Shown piece after piece: positions 43,401-50,720 of a stretch of DNA of 64,000 nucleotides. Below the pieces are notes generated by a model, which searched no databases, was not told where the DNA came from, and saw only the letters and a program-made list of their open reading frames with translations. The stretch covers positions 186,001-250,000 of the forward strand of contig NZ_CAKLBX010000003.1 in NCBI RefSeq assembly GCF_920987055.1. The letters are read 5' to 3'. The position numbers were made by a program, and so were the translations under genes. The DNA comes from Novosphingobium sp. CECT 9465. Its GTDB lineage: Bacteria > Pseudomonadota > Alphaproteobacteria > Sphingomonadales > Sphingomonadaceae. Positions within the stretch are counted from its first letter, which is position 1, and the number at the start of each line of letters is the position of its first letter.

Positions 43401-44647
43401 ACCGTCCTTTCGGGTAGGCAGGGCACGTAGCCGGGCCGAGGTGCGGCGATCGAGGCCATGGCGGCGGATTCGACGAGATGGGTCGGGTGTTCGCCCGCCT
43501 CCGGGATGACGACGCGTGAGGGGCGATAGTCGGCATAGACGCCGCGCTGTTCGCCCATGGCCGCGGGTTCATCGAGTACCGCGTAGGCGACAGGCCGGAC
43601 CTCGTTGGTCTGTGCTGCGCGGACAATTACTGGCCGCGCTGGGCCGGTCCTGACCGAGCGGAACAGACTGAGCTTTGGCCGCGGCGCGACGCTCTCGCTG
43701 GCCTTGCGTAGTGCGGCGCGCGGCGGAATCGCGGGAAGCGCCGCATAGAGTTCGCTGACCGACGCGCGGTTGATGGTTGAAAGACCGATCTCGCCGGCAA
43801 TCTTGTCGATCACCAGGATACGAACCGCGATGCCGGTGCCGTGCTTGGCATAGCCGCCCCTGTCGAGCCGCAGTGACAGGACAACGCGCGCGCTCTCAAG
43901 CGTGCGTCGGAAGACTTCGCCACAGCTGGCCGAGGGAGAGAACCAGTCCGGCATGATCGCGACGACCCTCCCGCCGGGCAAGAGATGGTCGATCGCCGCG
44001 CGCAAGTGGCGGGCGGCAGTGTTCTGATCCTGGCCCCGCGATTGCGAGATCGAGAACGGCGGGTTCATGACGATCACACTCGGCCGCGTGTTTCCCGACA
44101 GTAAAGCCCCAAGCTTGGCGCCATCGTGCCGGAACACATGCGATTCAGGGAAGATCCCCTCCAGCAGATCCGCGCGGGTGGGTTCGAGTTCGTTGAGCAC
44201 GGAACTCTTCGCCAGACCCTGAGCAAGCGAGGCAATGATCCCGGTCCCTGCGCTGGGCTCAAGAAAAACGTCTTCGACCGAAAGCCGTGCAAGATTAACC
44301 GCGAGATAAGCCAGCGCGGGCGGAGTGGAAAACTGCTGGAAGGCGATCTGCGCCTCGCTGCGAACAGTATGGGTCGGGAGATCCTTGGTCAGTGCTTCGA
44401 GCGTGCGGATCGCGGCGCCAGCTTCCATTTGACCCACAAGTCGGGGAACCGCCATCGCCAGTGCGACCTCCAGCGCCTCGAAACTATCGCGCTGTTGCCA
44501 GGCCCCCGCCGCATCTCTGCCGCCAGTGCTCTGGATCATGGCCTCGCTTAGTGCGGCGCGATCGATTGGAACAGTGAGGAGAAGCTTGGCGGCAAGTGTG
44601 CGCGCAGCACTGAGAATTGCGCTGGCGCGCGGAAGCGTAGTGGTCAT
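40430..44647 (-). CDS. methyltransferase-strawberry notch helicase fusion
   Basis: This giant protein has about 1405 residues. The N-terminal part is an adenine methyltransferase: EPSAGTGIIASLAQ (motif I) and VIVMNPPFSIS (motif IV). The strawberry-notch helicase follows: GDGTGAGKGRQAA (Walker A), VIVFDEAHEM (DEAH) and IQGLGRTHRTHQ (motif VI). It ends in a SNO C-terminal domain. Such fusions sit in the housekeeping block of large alphaproteobacterial plasmids and phage-like elements and may modify and remodel incoming DNA. GGAGA lies 7 nt before ATG 44647. No frameshift or missing motif is seen. Confidence 0.85.
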   Translation of the reverse strand: MTTTLPRASAILSAARTLAAKLLLTVPIDRAALSEAMIQSTGGRDAAGAWQQRDSFEALEVALAMAVPRLVGQMEAGAAIRTLEALTKDLPTHTVRSEAQIAFQQFSTPPALAYLAVNLARLSVEDVFLEPSAGTGIIASLAQGLAKSSVLNELEPTRADLLEGIFPESHVFRHDGAKLGALLSGNTRPSVIVMNPPFSISQSRGQDQNTAARHLRAAIDHLLPGGRVVAIMPDWFSPSASCGEVFRRTLESARVVLSLRLDRGGYAKHGTGIAVRILVIDKIAGEIGLSTINRASVSELYAALPAIPPRAALRKASESVAPRPKLSLFRSVRTGPARPVIVRAAQTNEVRPVAYAVLDEPAAMGEQRGVYADYRPSRVVIPEAGEHPTHLVESAAMASIAAPRPGYVPCLPERTVTARLLSAAQLETVIYAGEAWSRDLHGRFSHPSGEVALKEDPDGQLYRTGFFLGDGTGAGKGRQAAACILDQWLKGNRRHIWISKNAPLLEDAQRDWTAIGGLPSDILELARWKIGEKITAPEGILFVPYGTLRSSRVEDTRLDQIVRWAGEDFEGVIVFDEAHEMGGVAGGEGALGKKQGSLQGIAGVLLQNTLPRARVLYASATGASDVNNLAYAVRLGLWGPGTAFAAREQFISEIRDGGIAAMELVARDLKASGLYLARALSFAGIEYDILRHDLTPEQIAIYDTYCEAWTNIHQNLEAALELTGIVDGLENRTLNSGAKAAARSRFEGTKQRFFAQVLLSLKLPSIYPAIDEHLASEESVVVQLVSTAESILNRRLNELDPEEREALELDLSPREAIVDYLTRAFPTRQMEEYVDELGDVRSRPMWDQAGNPVHNPQAEAAREQLIEHICAMPPIPTALDALLVHYGVSAVAEVTGRSKRLVRDGSGQQRLESRSPRTNLAETAAFMTGAKRILVFSDAGGTGRSYHASLDAKNQQRRVHFLLEPGWRADRAIQGLGRTHRTHQACPPLFRPVTTDCKGEARFTSTIARRLDALGALTRGQRQTGGQGMFESSDNLESSYAKHALHDWYGLLAMGKLKSTSLAEFQTMSGLDLTDQDGVLREDLPPIQRWLNRILAMRIAVQNAIFDEFLTLVETRVAAAKEAGTFDIGVETISVEACQVLSDTVIRTDPVTGATSHLLELSLTQRRKVLSLERVLKLASHEDKPLFMRNGKSGKVALAIRAPSHMDEEGNTIRRYELVRPLRSEYLRADHLDESAWETVSKARFRALWEEEYAADESQLVTETVYLATGLLLPIWGALPKEDLTVNRIVDKSGTSWLGRHVHDLYVDATLEKLGVNRTVPTDPDKIAAAVMGGGTWKAPHPLNFTIRTSRVNGSRRIEIVDAEAARIPELKAKGCFTEIIAYKTRVFVPLDRADAIISGIAGQA

Positions 44648-44690
44648 GCGGGGATCTCCTGAGCTCGTGCCGATCAGCGGCACACCCGCT

Positions 44691-44710
44691 CCAGCCCCCC
44701 TCCCCTCACC
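44691..44710 (-). promoter_or_regulatory. purine-rich leader element, copy 7
   Basis: The sense strand reads GGTGAGGGGAGGGGGGCTGG, the best match to the consensus. It is 43 nt upstream of the methyltransferase-helicase start and overlaps the last codons of the primase gene. Confidence 0.5.
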
Positions 44711-45548
44711 GCTTCAGAAGTTGCGCCCAGTCATTCATGCGCGCTGGTGGCCATTCGGTCTCGATGGTGAGACCAGGGCGGCGGTAGGTCTCGGCTGCGC
44801 GCGCGCGGGCGCGCCTGCCCTCGGCGTCATTGTCCGCCAGAAGGATCAGGGTTTCGACGTGCACTGGAATATGCACCTGGTGGAAGCGCCTGGCCCCCAT
44901 GCTGGCCCAAGTCTGGATGCCTGTCAGCGAAGTGTAGGCAGCTGCGGTCTCGAAGCCTTCGCATATGCCGATGGTTTTTCCCGGGGGACCGTTCGTCCAG
45001 GCTGCACCGATAGCCTGACCAAGCACTCGCTTTTCGATATATTGCGCACTTTGCGGATCGAGGAAGACTCGTTGGATCGCCGCTATCTCCCCGGCCTTTC
45101 GCATCGCGATAAGCAGCGCTGGCTCAAAGAGAGCGAGCCTTCCCGGTCCTTTGGGGCACCTCGGGTGGTAGCGCAGGTCTTCGAGCGGTGCCCAAACATT
45201 GCGGACGTCGCGAACGTAACGCTCGGCAAGCGTGCCCTCAATTGCTCGTCCAGCTTGCCAGATAGCAAGATGAGCGGTTTCGGCTTGTCGGCGATTGGGT
45301 TCGACTGCGGAGGGTTCGAACCTTGGCAGCTGCGCTATCCTCGAAATCGCGCGAATGACATCTCGGTTGTCACAACCAGCGTGGCAGGTCACGAGTATTC
45401 CGCGGTCGCCCTGACGGATTGATAGTGATGGGGTTCTGTCTGCATGGGCTGGGCAATGACAGCTTGCTGAGTCTCCGGACCAAACGCCCCCTAGGTGATG
45501 AACCAGAGCGCGCAGTTCTGACGAAGGTTTGTTGCGGACAATTGACAT
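44706..45548 (-). CDS. TOPRIM primase-like protein with CHC2-like zinc finger
   Basis: This 280-residue protein has a zinc-binding pattern WSGDSASCHCPAHADRTPS ... VTCHAGCD typical of CHC2 primase fingers. The TOPRIM part carries IGICEGFETAAAYTSL and LILLADNDAEGRR, with the conserved Glu and DxD. It resembles the short plasmid/phage primase-like family (DUF7146 + TOPRIM). It could prime replication or complementary-strand synthesis after conjugative entry. It lies upstream of, and co-directional with, the methyltransferase-helicase gene. All zinc and metal ligands are present. Confidence 0.8.
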   Translation of the reverse strand: MSIVRNKPSSELRALVHHLGGVWSGDSASCHCPAHADRTPSLSIRQGDRGILVTCHAGCDNRDVIRAISRIAQLPRFEPSAVEPNRRQAETAHLAIWQAGRAIEGTLAERYVRDVRNVWAPLEDLRYHPRCPKGPGRLALFEPALLIAMRKAGEIAAIQRVFLDPQSAQYIEKRVLGQAIGAAWTNGPPGKTIGICEGFETAAAYTSLTGIQTWASMGARRFHQVHIPVHVETLILLADNDAEGRRARARAAETYRRPGLTIETEWPPARMNDWAQLLKR

Positions 45549-45558
45549 GCCATCTCAA

Positions 45559-45578
45559 CCAGACCCCCTCACCCTCCC
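45559..45578 (-). promoter_or_regulatory. purine-rich leader element, copy 8
   Basis: The sense strand reads GGGAGGGTGAGGGGGTCTGG. It sits only 10 nt before the primase ATG, closer than the other copies. Confidence 0.4.
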
Positions 45579-45649
45579 CCGTAGTTAATGGAGTGTCCTG
45601 TGCTTGCCTGCTGGGCAGTACGTGGGCGATGCTCGCGAATCGGTATCTG

Positions 45650-45765
45650 ATCTTCCAAAAAATCAATTGAAAGACGCCGCTGCTTGCAGCGGAAGGATTC
45701 ATGATTCTAAAGATTCAGATTCAGGGCGCGCAAAGCAGCTATATTTCAATAGTTTACGACTGCCT
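45650..45765. other. AT-rich stretch beside the iterons
   Basis: This is the most AT-rich segment of the replication region (TTCCAAAAAATCAATTGAAAG, ATTTCAATAGTTTA and similar). It abuts the iteron array and is the natural candidate for origin melting. No clear DnaA box was found by eye. Confidence 0.45.
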
Positions 45766-45767
45766 AG

Positions 45768-46030
45768 CTGACCGCGTGGGGGAGTTTGCCTGACCCAGTG
45801 GGGGCTTAAGCCTGACCCACCGGGGGAACTAACCTGACTGTTCGGGGCCATCCTGACTCCTTGGGGGAATCAATTAAACGGGTGTTCCGTGCCTGCCGAG
45901 GTGAGTTTCTGAATCCCGCGAAGGTCGAAATCAAGGCCAATTTCCAATTTTGATCATGAGTGTGCCGACTCGCCTGTTTTCGCGCCTTGGCGACCCAAAC
46001 TGCCGCAATTTGATCCTGACCGTTTGGGGG
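45768..46030 (+). repeat. iteron array of the replication origin (6 copies)
   Basis: Consensus CCTGAC-N5-GGGGG. Copies begin at 45768 (first base diverged), 45789, 45811, 45833, 45852 and, after a gap, 46015. The first four are spaced 21-22 bp, two helical turns, and the fifth 19 bp. They precede the rep gene and should bind the initiator. Confidence 0.8.
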
Positions 46031-46047
46031 GGTAGTCAGATTTCTAT

Positions 46048-46081
46048 CCTGACCTGACTTGACTGATGAGGTCAGGTCAGG
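46048..46081 (+). promoter_or_regulatory. inverted-iteron operator of the rep gene
   Basis: CCTGACCTGAC (46048-46058) and GTCAGGTCAGG (46071-46081) form a perfect 11-bp dyad built from the iteron core CCTGAC. It lies 43 bp before the rep start. Initiator dimers of iteron plasmids repress their gene through such inverted half-repeats. Confidence 0.75.
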
Positions 46082-46124
46082 CAGCAATGAAGGCCCAAGA
46101 ACCAAGTCCTGATCGCAATGTGGC

Positions 46125-47282
46125 ATGGAAAATGAAGTTAGCCAAATAGCCGTAGCTGTTGAAGAGACACCGGAGGAAGTATCTCCGGGTCGCGCCATGC
46201 GCGTTGCAGCAGCTCTGAAGGCGAAGGGAGGCGATGAATTCGCCAAACCGGGCAGCATCATTGAAATCAAATTCGTCAAAGGCGAATCGCTCAGCCTTAC
46301 TGCATCTCGGTTACTGGCACTGATGATCTTGACTGCCGGAGGTGACGCCTGGGAGGACCGGCCACACCGAATCCGCAAGGCTGACATTCGGCGGGGCCAT
46401 AAGGGCAATGAGCGGATTACCGACATGCTCCAGGAACTCCACCGAACGCTCTTCGCCGTTGATGACAAATCCTGGCGCGGCAAGAAGGCCACGCTTTTGT
46501 TCTCACTGATCTCGCGGTCACGTGAGGAAACGGAGGAAGAAGGCGGCGAAGCAGGCTGGATCGAGTGGGAGTTCACGCCCGATGCGCGCAAGCTCATCCA
46601 AGCGTCAGAGACCTATGCCGTCCTCAATCGGCAAGCGGTGCTTGGCTTCCGTTCAAATTACGCGCTGAAGCTTTATGAACTGGGGGCGCTTCGGTTGCAT
46701 CGTCGTCAGGCAACTTGGAGGGGCGATATGCAGGCGCTCAGGGCAGCCCTGGGTATTCCCCCCGAAGTGTACACCGACTTCGCCCAGCTTCGCCGCAAAG
46801 TCCTTGAAAAAGCCAAATCAGAGATCGACCAGTTGGCGCACTTCCGCGTTGAGTGGCGCGAAATTCGGCAGGGTAGAACGGTTACCGAGCTTGAGTTCCG
46901 GTTTGAGCCAAAGGGTGCTCCTGAGGTTATCGAGACGGTTGACGAACTGGATCGTCATTCCGCGGGCCGGCAAGCGCGGCGGGAAGGGACGGTCGAAACC
47001 ATCGCGGCGGGGCAGGGGGCTATTCCGGCTCCGCGCAAGGCAGTCGCAAGCGGAAAGCCCGCTGAGGCGAGCTTTCCGAGAGGATCGCTGCGCTACGGGG
47101 AAAAAGAATCCGAATTCCTCTCGATCGGTCGGCAATATGGTGGCGGTTGGGATGTGGATATGATCGCCGATGGTTTTCGCGCACAGATGGGCGAGCGTTT
47201 GGAAAAGCTCCGTGGGGCAAAGTTGGCTTCATCGTGGAAGGGGTTTTGTGAGGGCTGGGTTAATCGTCGGGGCAGGCCATGA
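46125..47282 (+). CDS. plasmid replication initiator, Rep_3-type
   Basis: This 385-residue protein has the two winged-helix halves of iteron-plasmid initiators. The first is around SLSLTASRLLALMILTAGG ... IRKADIRRGHKGNERITDMLQELHRTLF, the second around RSNYALKLYELGALRLHRRQATWRGDMQALRAALGIPPEVYTDFAQLRRKVLEKAKSEID. The C-terminal GYGEKESEFLSIG-like tail is an extension. It is preceded by iterons and an inverted-iteron operator and followed by parA and parB. Monomers should bind the iterons and dimers the operator. The ribosome site is weak, fitting low copy number. Confidence 0.85.
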   Translation: MENEVSQIAVAVEETPEEVSPGRAMRVAAALKAKGGDEFAKPGSIIEIKFVKGESLSLTASRLLALMILTAGGDAWEDRPHRIRKADIRRGHKGNERITDMLQELHRTLFAVDDKSWRGKKATLLFSLISRSREETEEEGGEAGWIEWEFTPDARKLIQASETYAVLNRQAVLGFRSNYALKLYELGALRLHRRQATWRGDMQALRAALGIPPEVYTDFAQLRRKVLEKAKSEIDQLAHFRVEWREIRQGRTVTELEFRFEPKGAPEVIETVDELDRHSAGRQARREGTVETIAAGQGAIPAPRKAVASGKPAEASFPRGSLRYGEKESEFLSIGRQYGGGWDVDMIADGFRAQMGERLEKLRGAKLASSWKGFCEGWVNRRGRP

Positions 47283-47290
47283 TGTCTGCA

Positions 47291-47308
47291 AATTGCACGC
47301 GTGCAATT
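47291..47308. other. parS: parS-like centromere palindrome, copy 1
   Basis: AATTGCACGCGTGCAATT is a perfect 18-bp palindrome between rep and parA. The same sequence recurs at 48663 and 48708. Confidence 0.7.
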
Positions 47309-47451
47309 TCGACATCCCCCACCGAGTCAGGTTGGAGCCGAGTCTGGCCAATTTGAGCCCCATTTGAGCCACCCACTTTCGAAAATTGCGAATTTCTTGA
47401 CCCAAAAGCGCAAGTGGGTGTAGCACACGCTCAATTGCGAAAGGTGGGCAT

Positions 47452-48654
47452 GTGTCTAACGGACTTCAAATTGAGGAAGCGGAGCGCTTGGTATCAGTCG
47501 CGACGCTGGCCAGTCGGACATCGTCAGTGCTCGAAAAGTTGCGGGATTCTGCGCGTAGCGCCCGGGCCGATGACCGCCGCGAACCGACTTTCACGATTGG
47601 CAAGGCAGCGGAGCTTGTGGGCCGAACTCCAGCTGCGATACGGGATGCCGAGAAGGACGGGCGGCTTCCTGAGCCGGCGAGGACCGACAACAACAGGCGC
47701 GAGCGATATACGTTGGCGCAACTCAACGACATGCGCGGTGTCTTTGGAACGAGGCCCTATCGGACCGCAGACGATCCCTGTTGCGTCGTAGCGGTTCAGA
47801 ACTTCAAGGGCGGCGTCGGCAAGTCCACTCTGGCGGTCCATCTGGCCCAATATCTTGCCATTCGAGGATACCGCGTTGCGCTCGTTGATTGCGACAGCCA
47901 GGCGTCGGCAACCACGCTTTTCGGCTACGTCCCCGATCTTGATCTGACCGAAGATGATACGCTTTACCCGTTCCTTCGCGAGGGTGAACGATCGTCCCTC
48001 GATTATGCGCTCCGCAAAACCCATTTCGATGGCTTGGAACTGATCCCCGCCAACCTTCGCCTGTTCAATTCAGAATATGAGCTCGCAGCGCGGATGGCAC
48101 AGGGCAATGGCTCCCTTCTCGATCGGTTGAAGGAAGGAATTGAAAGCATCTCGGATCGCTTCGACGTCGTCGTGATGGATCCTCCACCGGCCCTTGGCGC
48201 GATTTCACTATCTGTGCTGCGTGCGGCAAATTCGTTGGTGGTGCCGGTTCCGCCGACCGTTATGGATTTCTCTTCAACAGCAGCATTCCTCTCGATGTTG
48301 GACGAAACGATCGAGCAGCTTGCGGAGCGTGGGCTCGCGCCGGAGTTAAAGTTTCTTCGCTTCGTTGCTTCGAAAGTCGATGAGAACAAATCAATGCAGA
48401 AGGAGCTGCTACAGCTCATGCGCACGCTTTTTGGGCATGCGATGGTTCGCACGCCGATGAAGGATTCGGCCGAGATCGACAACGCAACAGCGCGCTTGAT
48501 GACGGTCTATGAGCTCGACGGCCCCGCCACCAGTTCGGCTGTGCGCAACCGATGCCTGAATTACCTTGATGGCGTGAACTCTGAGATCGAAGTCGATATT
48601 CGTTCGATGTGGCCCAGTCATCAGAAGCGCCTACGCCAGGAGGCGTTGGCATGA
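47452..48654 (+). CDS. parA: ParA partition ATPase with N-terminal HTH (type Ia)
   Basis: This 400-residue protein has an N-terminal MerR-like HTH at about 45-105 (TFTIGKAAELVGRTPAAIRDAEKDGRLPEP), used by type Ia ParA to repress its operon. The ATPase follows: deviant Walker A VQNFKGGVGKSTLAVHLA, VALVDCDSQASATTLFG (A') and DVVVMDPPPAL (Walker B). The GTG start at 47452 is preceded by AAGGTGG. Two parS palindromes separate it from parB. It drives segregation on the nucleoid. Confidence 0.92.
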   Translation: MSNGLQIEEAERLVSVATLASRTSSVLEKLRDSARSARADDRREPTFTIGKAAELVGRTPAAIRDAEKDGRLPEPARTDNNRRERYTLAQLNDMRGVFGTRPYRTADDPCCVVAVQNFKGGVGKSTLAVHLAQYLAIRGYRVALVDCDSQASATTLFGYVPDLDLTEDDTLYPFLREGERSSLDYALRKTHFDGLELIPANLRLFNSEYELAARMAQGNGSLLDRLKEGIESISDRFDVVVMDPPPALGAISLSVLRAANSLVVPVPPTVMDFSSTAAFLSMLDETIEQLAERGLAPELKFLRFVASKVDENKSMQKELLQLMRTLFGHAMVRTPMKDSAEIDNATARLMTVYELDGPATSSAVRNRCLNYLDGVNSEIEVDIRSMWPSHQKRLRQEALA

Positions 48655-48662
48655 GACCCCGG

Positions 48663-48680
48663 AATTGCACGCGTGCAATT
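48663..48680. other. parS: parS-like palindrome, copy 2
   Basis: It is identical to copy 1 and lies 9 nt after the parA stop. Confidence 0.7.
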
Positions 48681-48707
48681 GGTCGTGGAATTCACGAGGA
48701 ACCGGAA

Positions 48708-48725
48708 AATTGCACGCGTGCAATT
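48708..48725. other. parS: parS-like palindrome, copy 3
   Basis: It is identical to copies 1 and 2. The centre is 45 bp from copy 2, just before the parB ribosome site (GGGAGGG). Confidence 0.7.
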
Positions 48726-48744
48726 CTGCTAGCGGGAGGGTTGC

Positions 48745-49758
48745 ATGAGTAAGAAAAACAGCGGTTTTGCGGCCGATTTAGCGGCAGGTATAGACCTTAA
48801 TGATGATGTCGCGGCGCCCCGTCGATCGAGCATTGCCTCGAATGTGCTCACCGGGCGTTCAAATCGGCTCGCCGACCTTGCGTCCGGGGCGATTGTTAAT
48901 CGGACACATGAACTGGTGGATCCTGCCAAATGCCGGATGTGGGCAGGCCATAACCGTGATTACGCCTTACTCAACGAAGAACGGTGTTCGGATCTTATTG
49001 AGAGCATCAAGGCTCAGGGCCGGCAGGAAATTCCCGCGATTGTTCGTCGTATATCCGGTAACGAGGACTATGATTTTGAGGTCATCTGCGGCGCGCGGCG
49101 ACATTGGTCGATTAGCTGGCTGAGGTCCCATAACTACCCTGACTTCAAGTTCCTTGTCGATGTGCGTGAGATTGGCGATGAAGAGGCGTTCAGGCTTGCC
49201 GACATCGAAAATCGCGCCCGGGACGATCTCACCGATCTTGAAAGGGCAAGGGATTATCTCCGAGCGCTCACCGCGTACTATGACGGTCGTCAAAAGACGA
49301 TGGCCGAGCGGCTGAAGGTCTCTGAAAGCTGGCTCACGCGGTATCTTGATCTCGCCCGACTTCCTGAGGAATTGACCAGGGCTTTTGCCGAACCGCAGGA
49401 GCTTGGCATTCGCAATGCTATTGCTCTCAAGGCGCTCCTGAAGCCAGATGATCGCAAGGAACGCGCCTTCCGGGAGGCTGAGCGTCTAGCTTCCGAGCGC
49501 CAGGCAACCGGGCAGTCAATGCCAGTGATTGATGTGATCAAGGCACTATCACTGGCTGTAGACCCCCCCAAGAAGTCAGGTTCCCCCAAGAAGTCAGGAA
49601 AGGCTGAAACGGTCGCAAGCCCGAGTGGCAAGCCAGTGCTCCGGATCGAGGGTGCTGATCGCAAGGGCATCCGCCTCACACTACTGAGCAAGGGCGGTGC
49701 AACGCGGCAAGAGGCGGAAGAAGCTGTACGCGCGGTGTTAGACCAGTACTGGACGTGA
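48745..49758 (+). CDS. parB: ParB centromere-binding protein
   Basis: This 337-residue protein includes a ParB/Srx CTPase domain (QEIPAIVRRIS ... FEVICGARRHWSISWL, with the GARRH CTP box; then FRLADIENRARDDL) and the HTH ALTAYYDGRQKTMAERLKVSESWLTRYLDLARLPEEL. A linker PPKKSGSPKKSGK precedes the C-terminal dimer domain (LRIEGADRKGIRLTLLSKGG). It binds parS and slides as a CTP clamp. The linker DNA contains two inverted iteron-like sequences. Confidence 0.92.
   Translation: MSKKNSGFAADLAAGIDLNDDVAAPRRSSIASNVLTGRSNRLADLASGAIVNRTHELVDPAKCRMWAGHNRDYALLNEERCSDLIESIKAQGRQEIPAIVRRISGNEDYDFEVICGARRHWSISWLRSHNYPDFKFLVDVREIGDEEAFRLADIENRARDDLTDLERARDYLRALTAYYDGRQKTMAERLKVSESWLTRYLDLARLPEELTRAFAEPQELGIRNAIALKALLKPDDRKERAFREAERLASERQATGQSMPVIDVIKALSLAVDPPKKSGSPKKSGKAETVASPSGKPVLRIEGADRKGIRLTLLSKGGATRQEAEEAVRAVLDQYWT
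49565..49598 (-). repeat. two iteron-like sequences inside parB
   Basis: On the minus strand CCTGACTTCTTGGGGG occurs at 49580-49565 and again at 49598-49583, an 18-bp tandem repeat matching the origin iteron consensus CCTGAC-N5-GGGGG. On the protein level it encodes PKKSGS/PKKSGK. Confidence 0.65.
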
Positions 49759-49874
49759 AACGCGCTGGCTTTGCGAATGGGATAGCAACAAATCGCCTAG
49801 GTGAATCAGTCTGACTCGATTGATTCAAAATTCCCGTTGGAACTCGCGATTCCTTCTGCGGCATGTGTCCGCGC

Positions 49875-50153
49875 ATGGACAGCCTGAACCACGGCAGCTT
49901 CGTCTGGCTTGAGGCGGTATGCGGAGAACGCAATATCGCGCGGCGCTATACCATTGCCCTAAGCCGTGATCTTTTCGGCGCGTCGATCGTCGAATTTGCT
50001 TGGGGCCGAATCGGCTCACGCGGGCAGGGGAGGGCGGTCTCGTTTGCGAGCGAGGACGAGGCGTCGCGCTTTGCGCGCCAACTGCTGCGGCGCCGGGCGA
50101 GTGCACCCAAGCGGATTGGGGTGCCGTACCGCGAGGTATCCCTCTTGCCCTGA
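49875..50153 (+). CDS. WGR-domain protein
   Basis: The protein has about 92 residues from MDSLNHGSFVWLEAV. It consists of one WGR domain: NIARRYTIALSRDLFGASIVEFAWGRIGSRGQGRAVSFASEDEASRFARQLLRRR. WGR domains bind nucleic acid ends or accompany PARP and TerY-type modules; solo plasmid WGR proteins are common and uncharacterised. The upstream ATG at 49863 gives four extra residues. It is read after parB, possibly in the same transcript. Confidence 0.8.
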   Translation: MDSLNHGSFVWLEAVCGERNIARRYTIALSRDLFGASIVEFAWGRIGSRGQGRAVSFASEDEASRFARQLLRRRASAPKRIGVPYREVSLLP

Positions 50154-50159
50154 AAGGGG

Positions 50160-50559
50160 TCAGGAGGCGGTCTGGGCGCGCTTTGGGGCCAAGGCGTGGT
50201 CACCGGGGCGTAAGGTGGCCAGGCCTGCCTTCTCAAGCGCCACGGCGGCTTGTGAGGCGGTACGGCGGGTCACGCCGAGCGCACGGGCGAGTTCGGCGCG
50301 GGTGAGGGGCCCCAGCCCACAGATGAGGTGCCACACTGCGGGAGTCTGTGACGAGGCGTAAAGGTCGGCGAGGTGTTCATCACCACGCGCAACCATTGCC
50401 GTAACGGCGGCGAGGTCCGTTGCCACGTCGCCTGCCGCGGCACCGATCGCGTTGGCCAGTAGCGCTGGGAGCGGCCTCTCGGGTTCGGCGCGGAATGCCT
50501 CCCGCGGTGCAAGGCCGGCGAGGGCAAGCGAGGCGGCACCGAGCCCGAACAGTTGCGGA
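50160..50559 (-). pseudogene. 3' fragment of an HTH gene cut by the Tni transposon
   Basis: The frame reads QLFGLGAASLALAGLAPREAF ... ALLANAIGAAAGD, then VWHLICGLGPLTRAELARALGVTRRTASQAAVALEKAGLA and a stop at 50160. It has no start and ends abruptly at the transposon-like boundary near 50560. The HTH tail resembles that of the 322-residue gene at 54194-55162. The 5' part is not found on the other side of the transposon, so a deletion accompanied or followed insertion. Confidence 0.6.
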
Positions 50560-50628
50560 TGTCACGCGACAAAGTTTCCAACATCGGGTGTAAACTATTG
50601 AATTAAAGTCATATTCTCGCGATAAAGT
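50560..50628 (+). repeat. left end of a Tni-type transposon with internal repeats
   Basis: TGTCACGCGACAAAGT begins at 50560, with the TGTC tip usual for Tn5053/Tn402-like elements. CGCGACAAAGT (50565-50575) is echoed by CGCGATAAAGT (50618-50628), likely TniA-binding repeats. A matching right end was not found. Confidence 0.55.
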
Positions 50629-50720
50629 GACAGTCAAATATGACGCACAAAAGATTCTGCTTTCAACGGTGGTCAAAACAAACGACAGTCTGCGCGGCCG
50701 AAAGAGAGGGAAATTTCCCT

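Noticed and set aside
45768..46030. CRISPR array
   Set aside because: Repeats are short (16 bp) with 3-6 nt between most copies, and a replication initiator follows; they are iterons.
47291..48725. RepABC-type plasmid
   Set aside because: The palindromes do not fit GTTC-N4-GC-N4-GAAC, gene order is rep-parA-parB, and the initiator is iteron-type.
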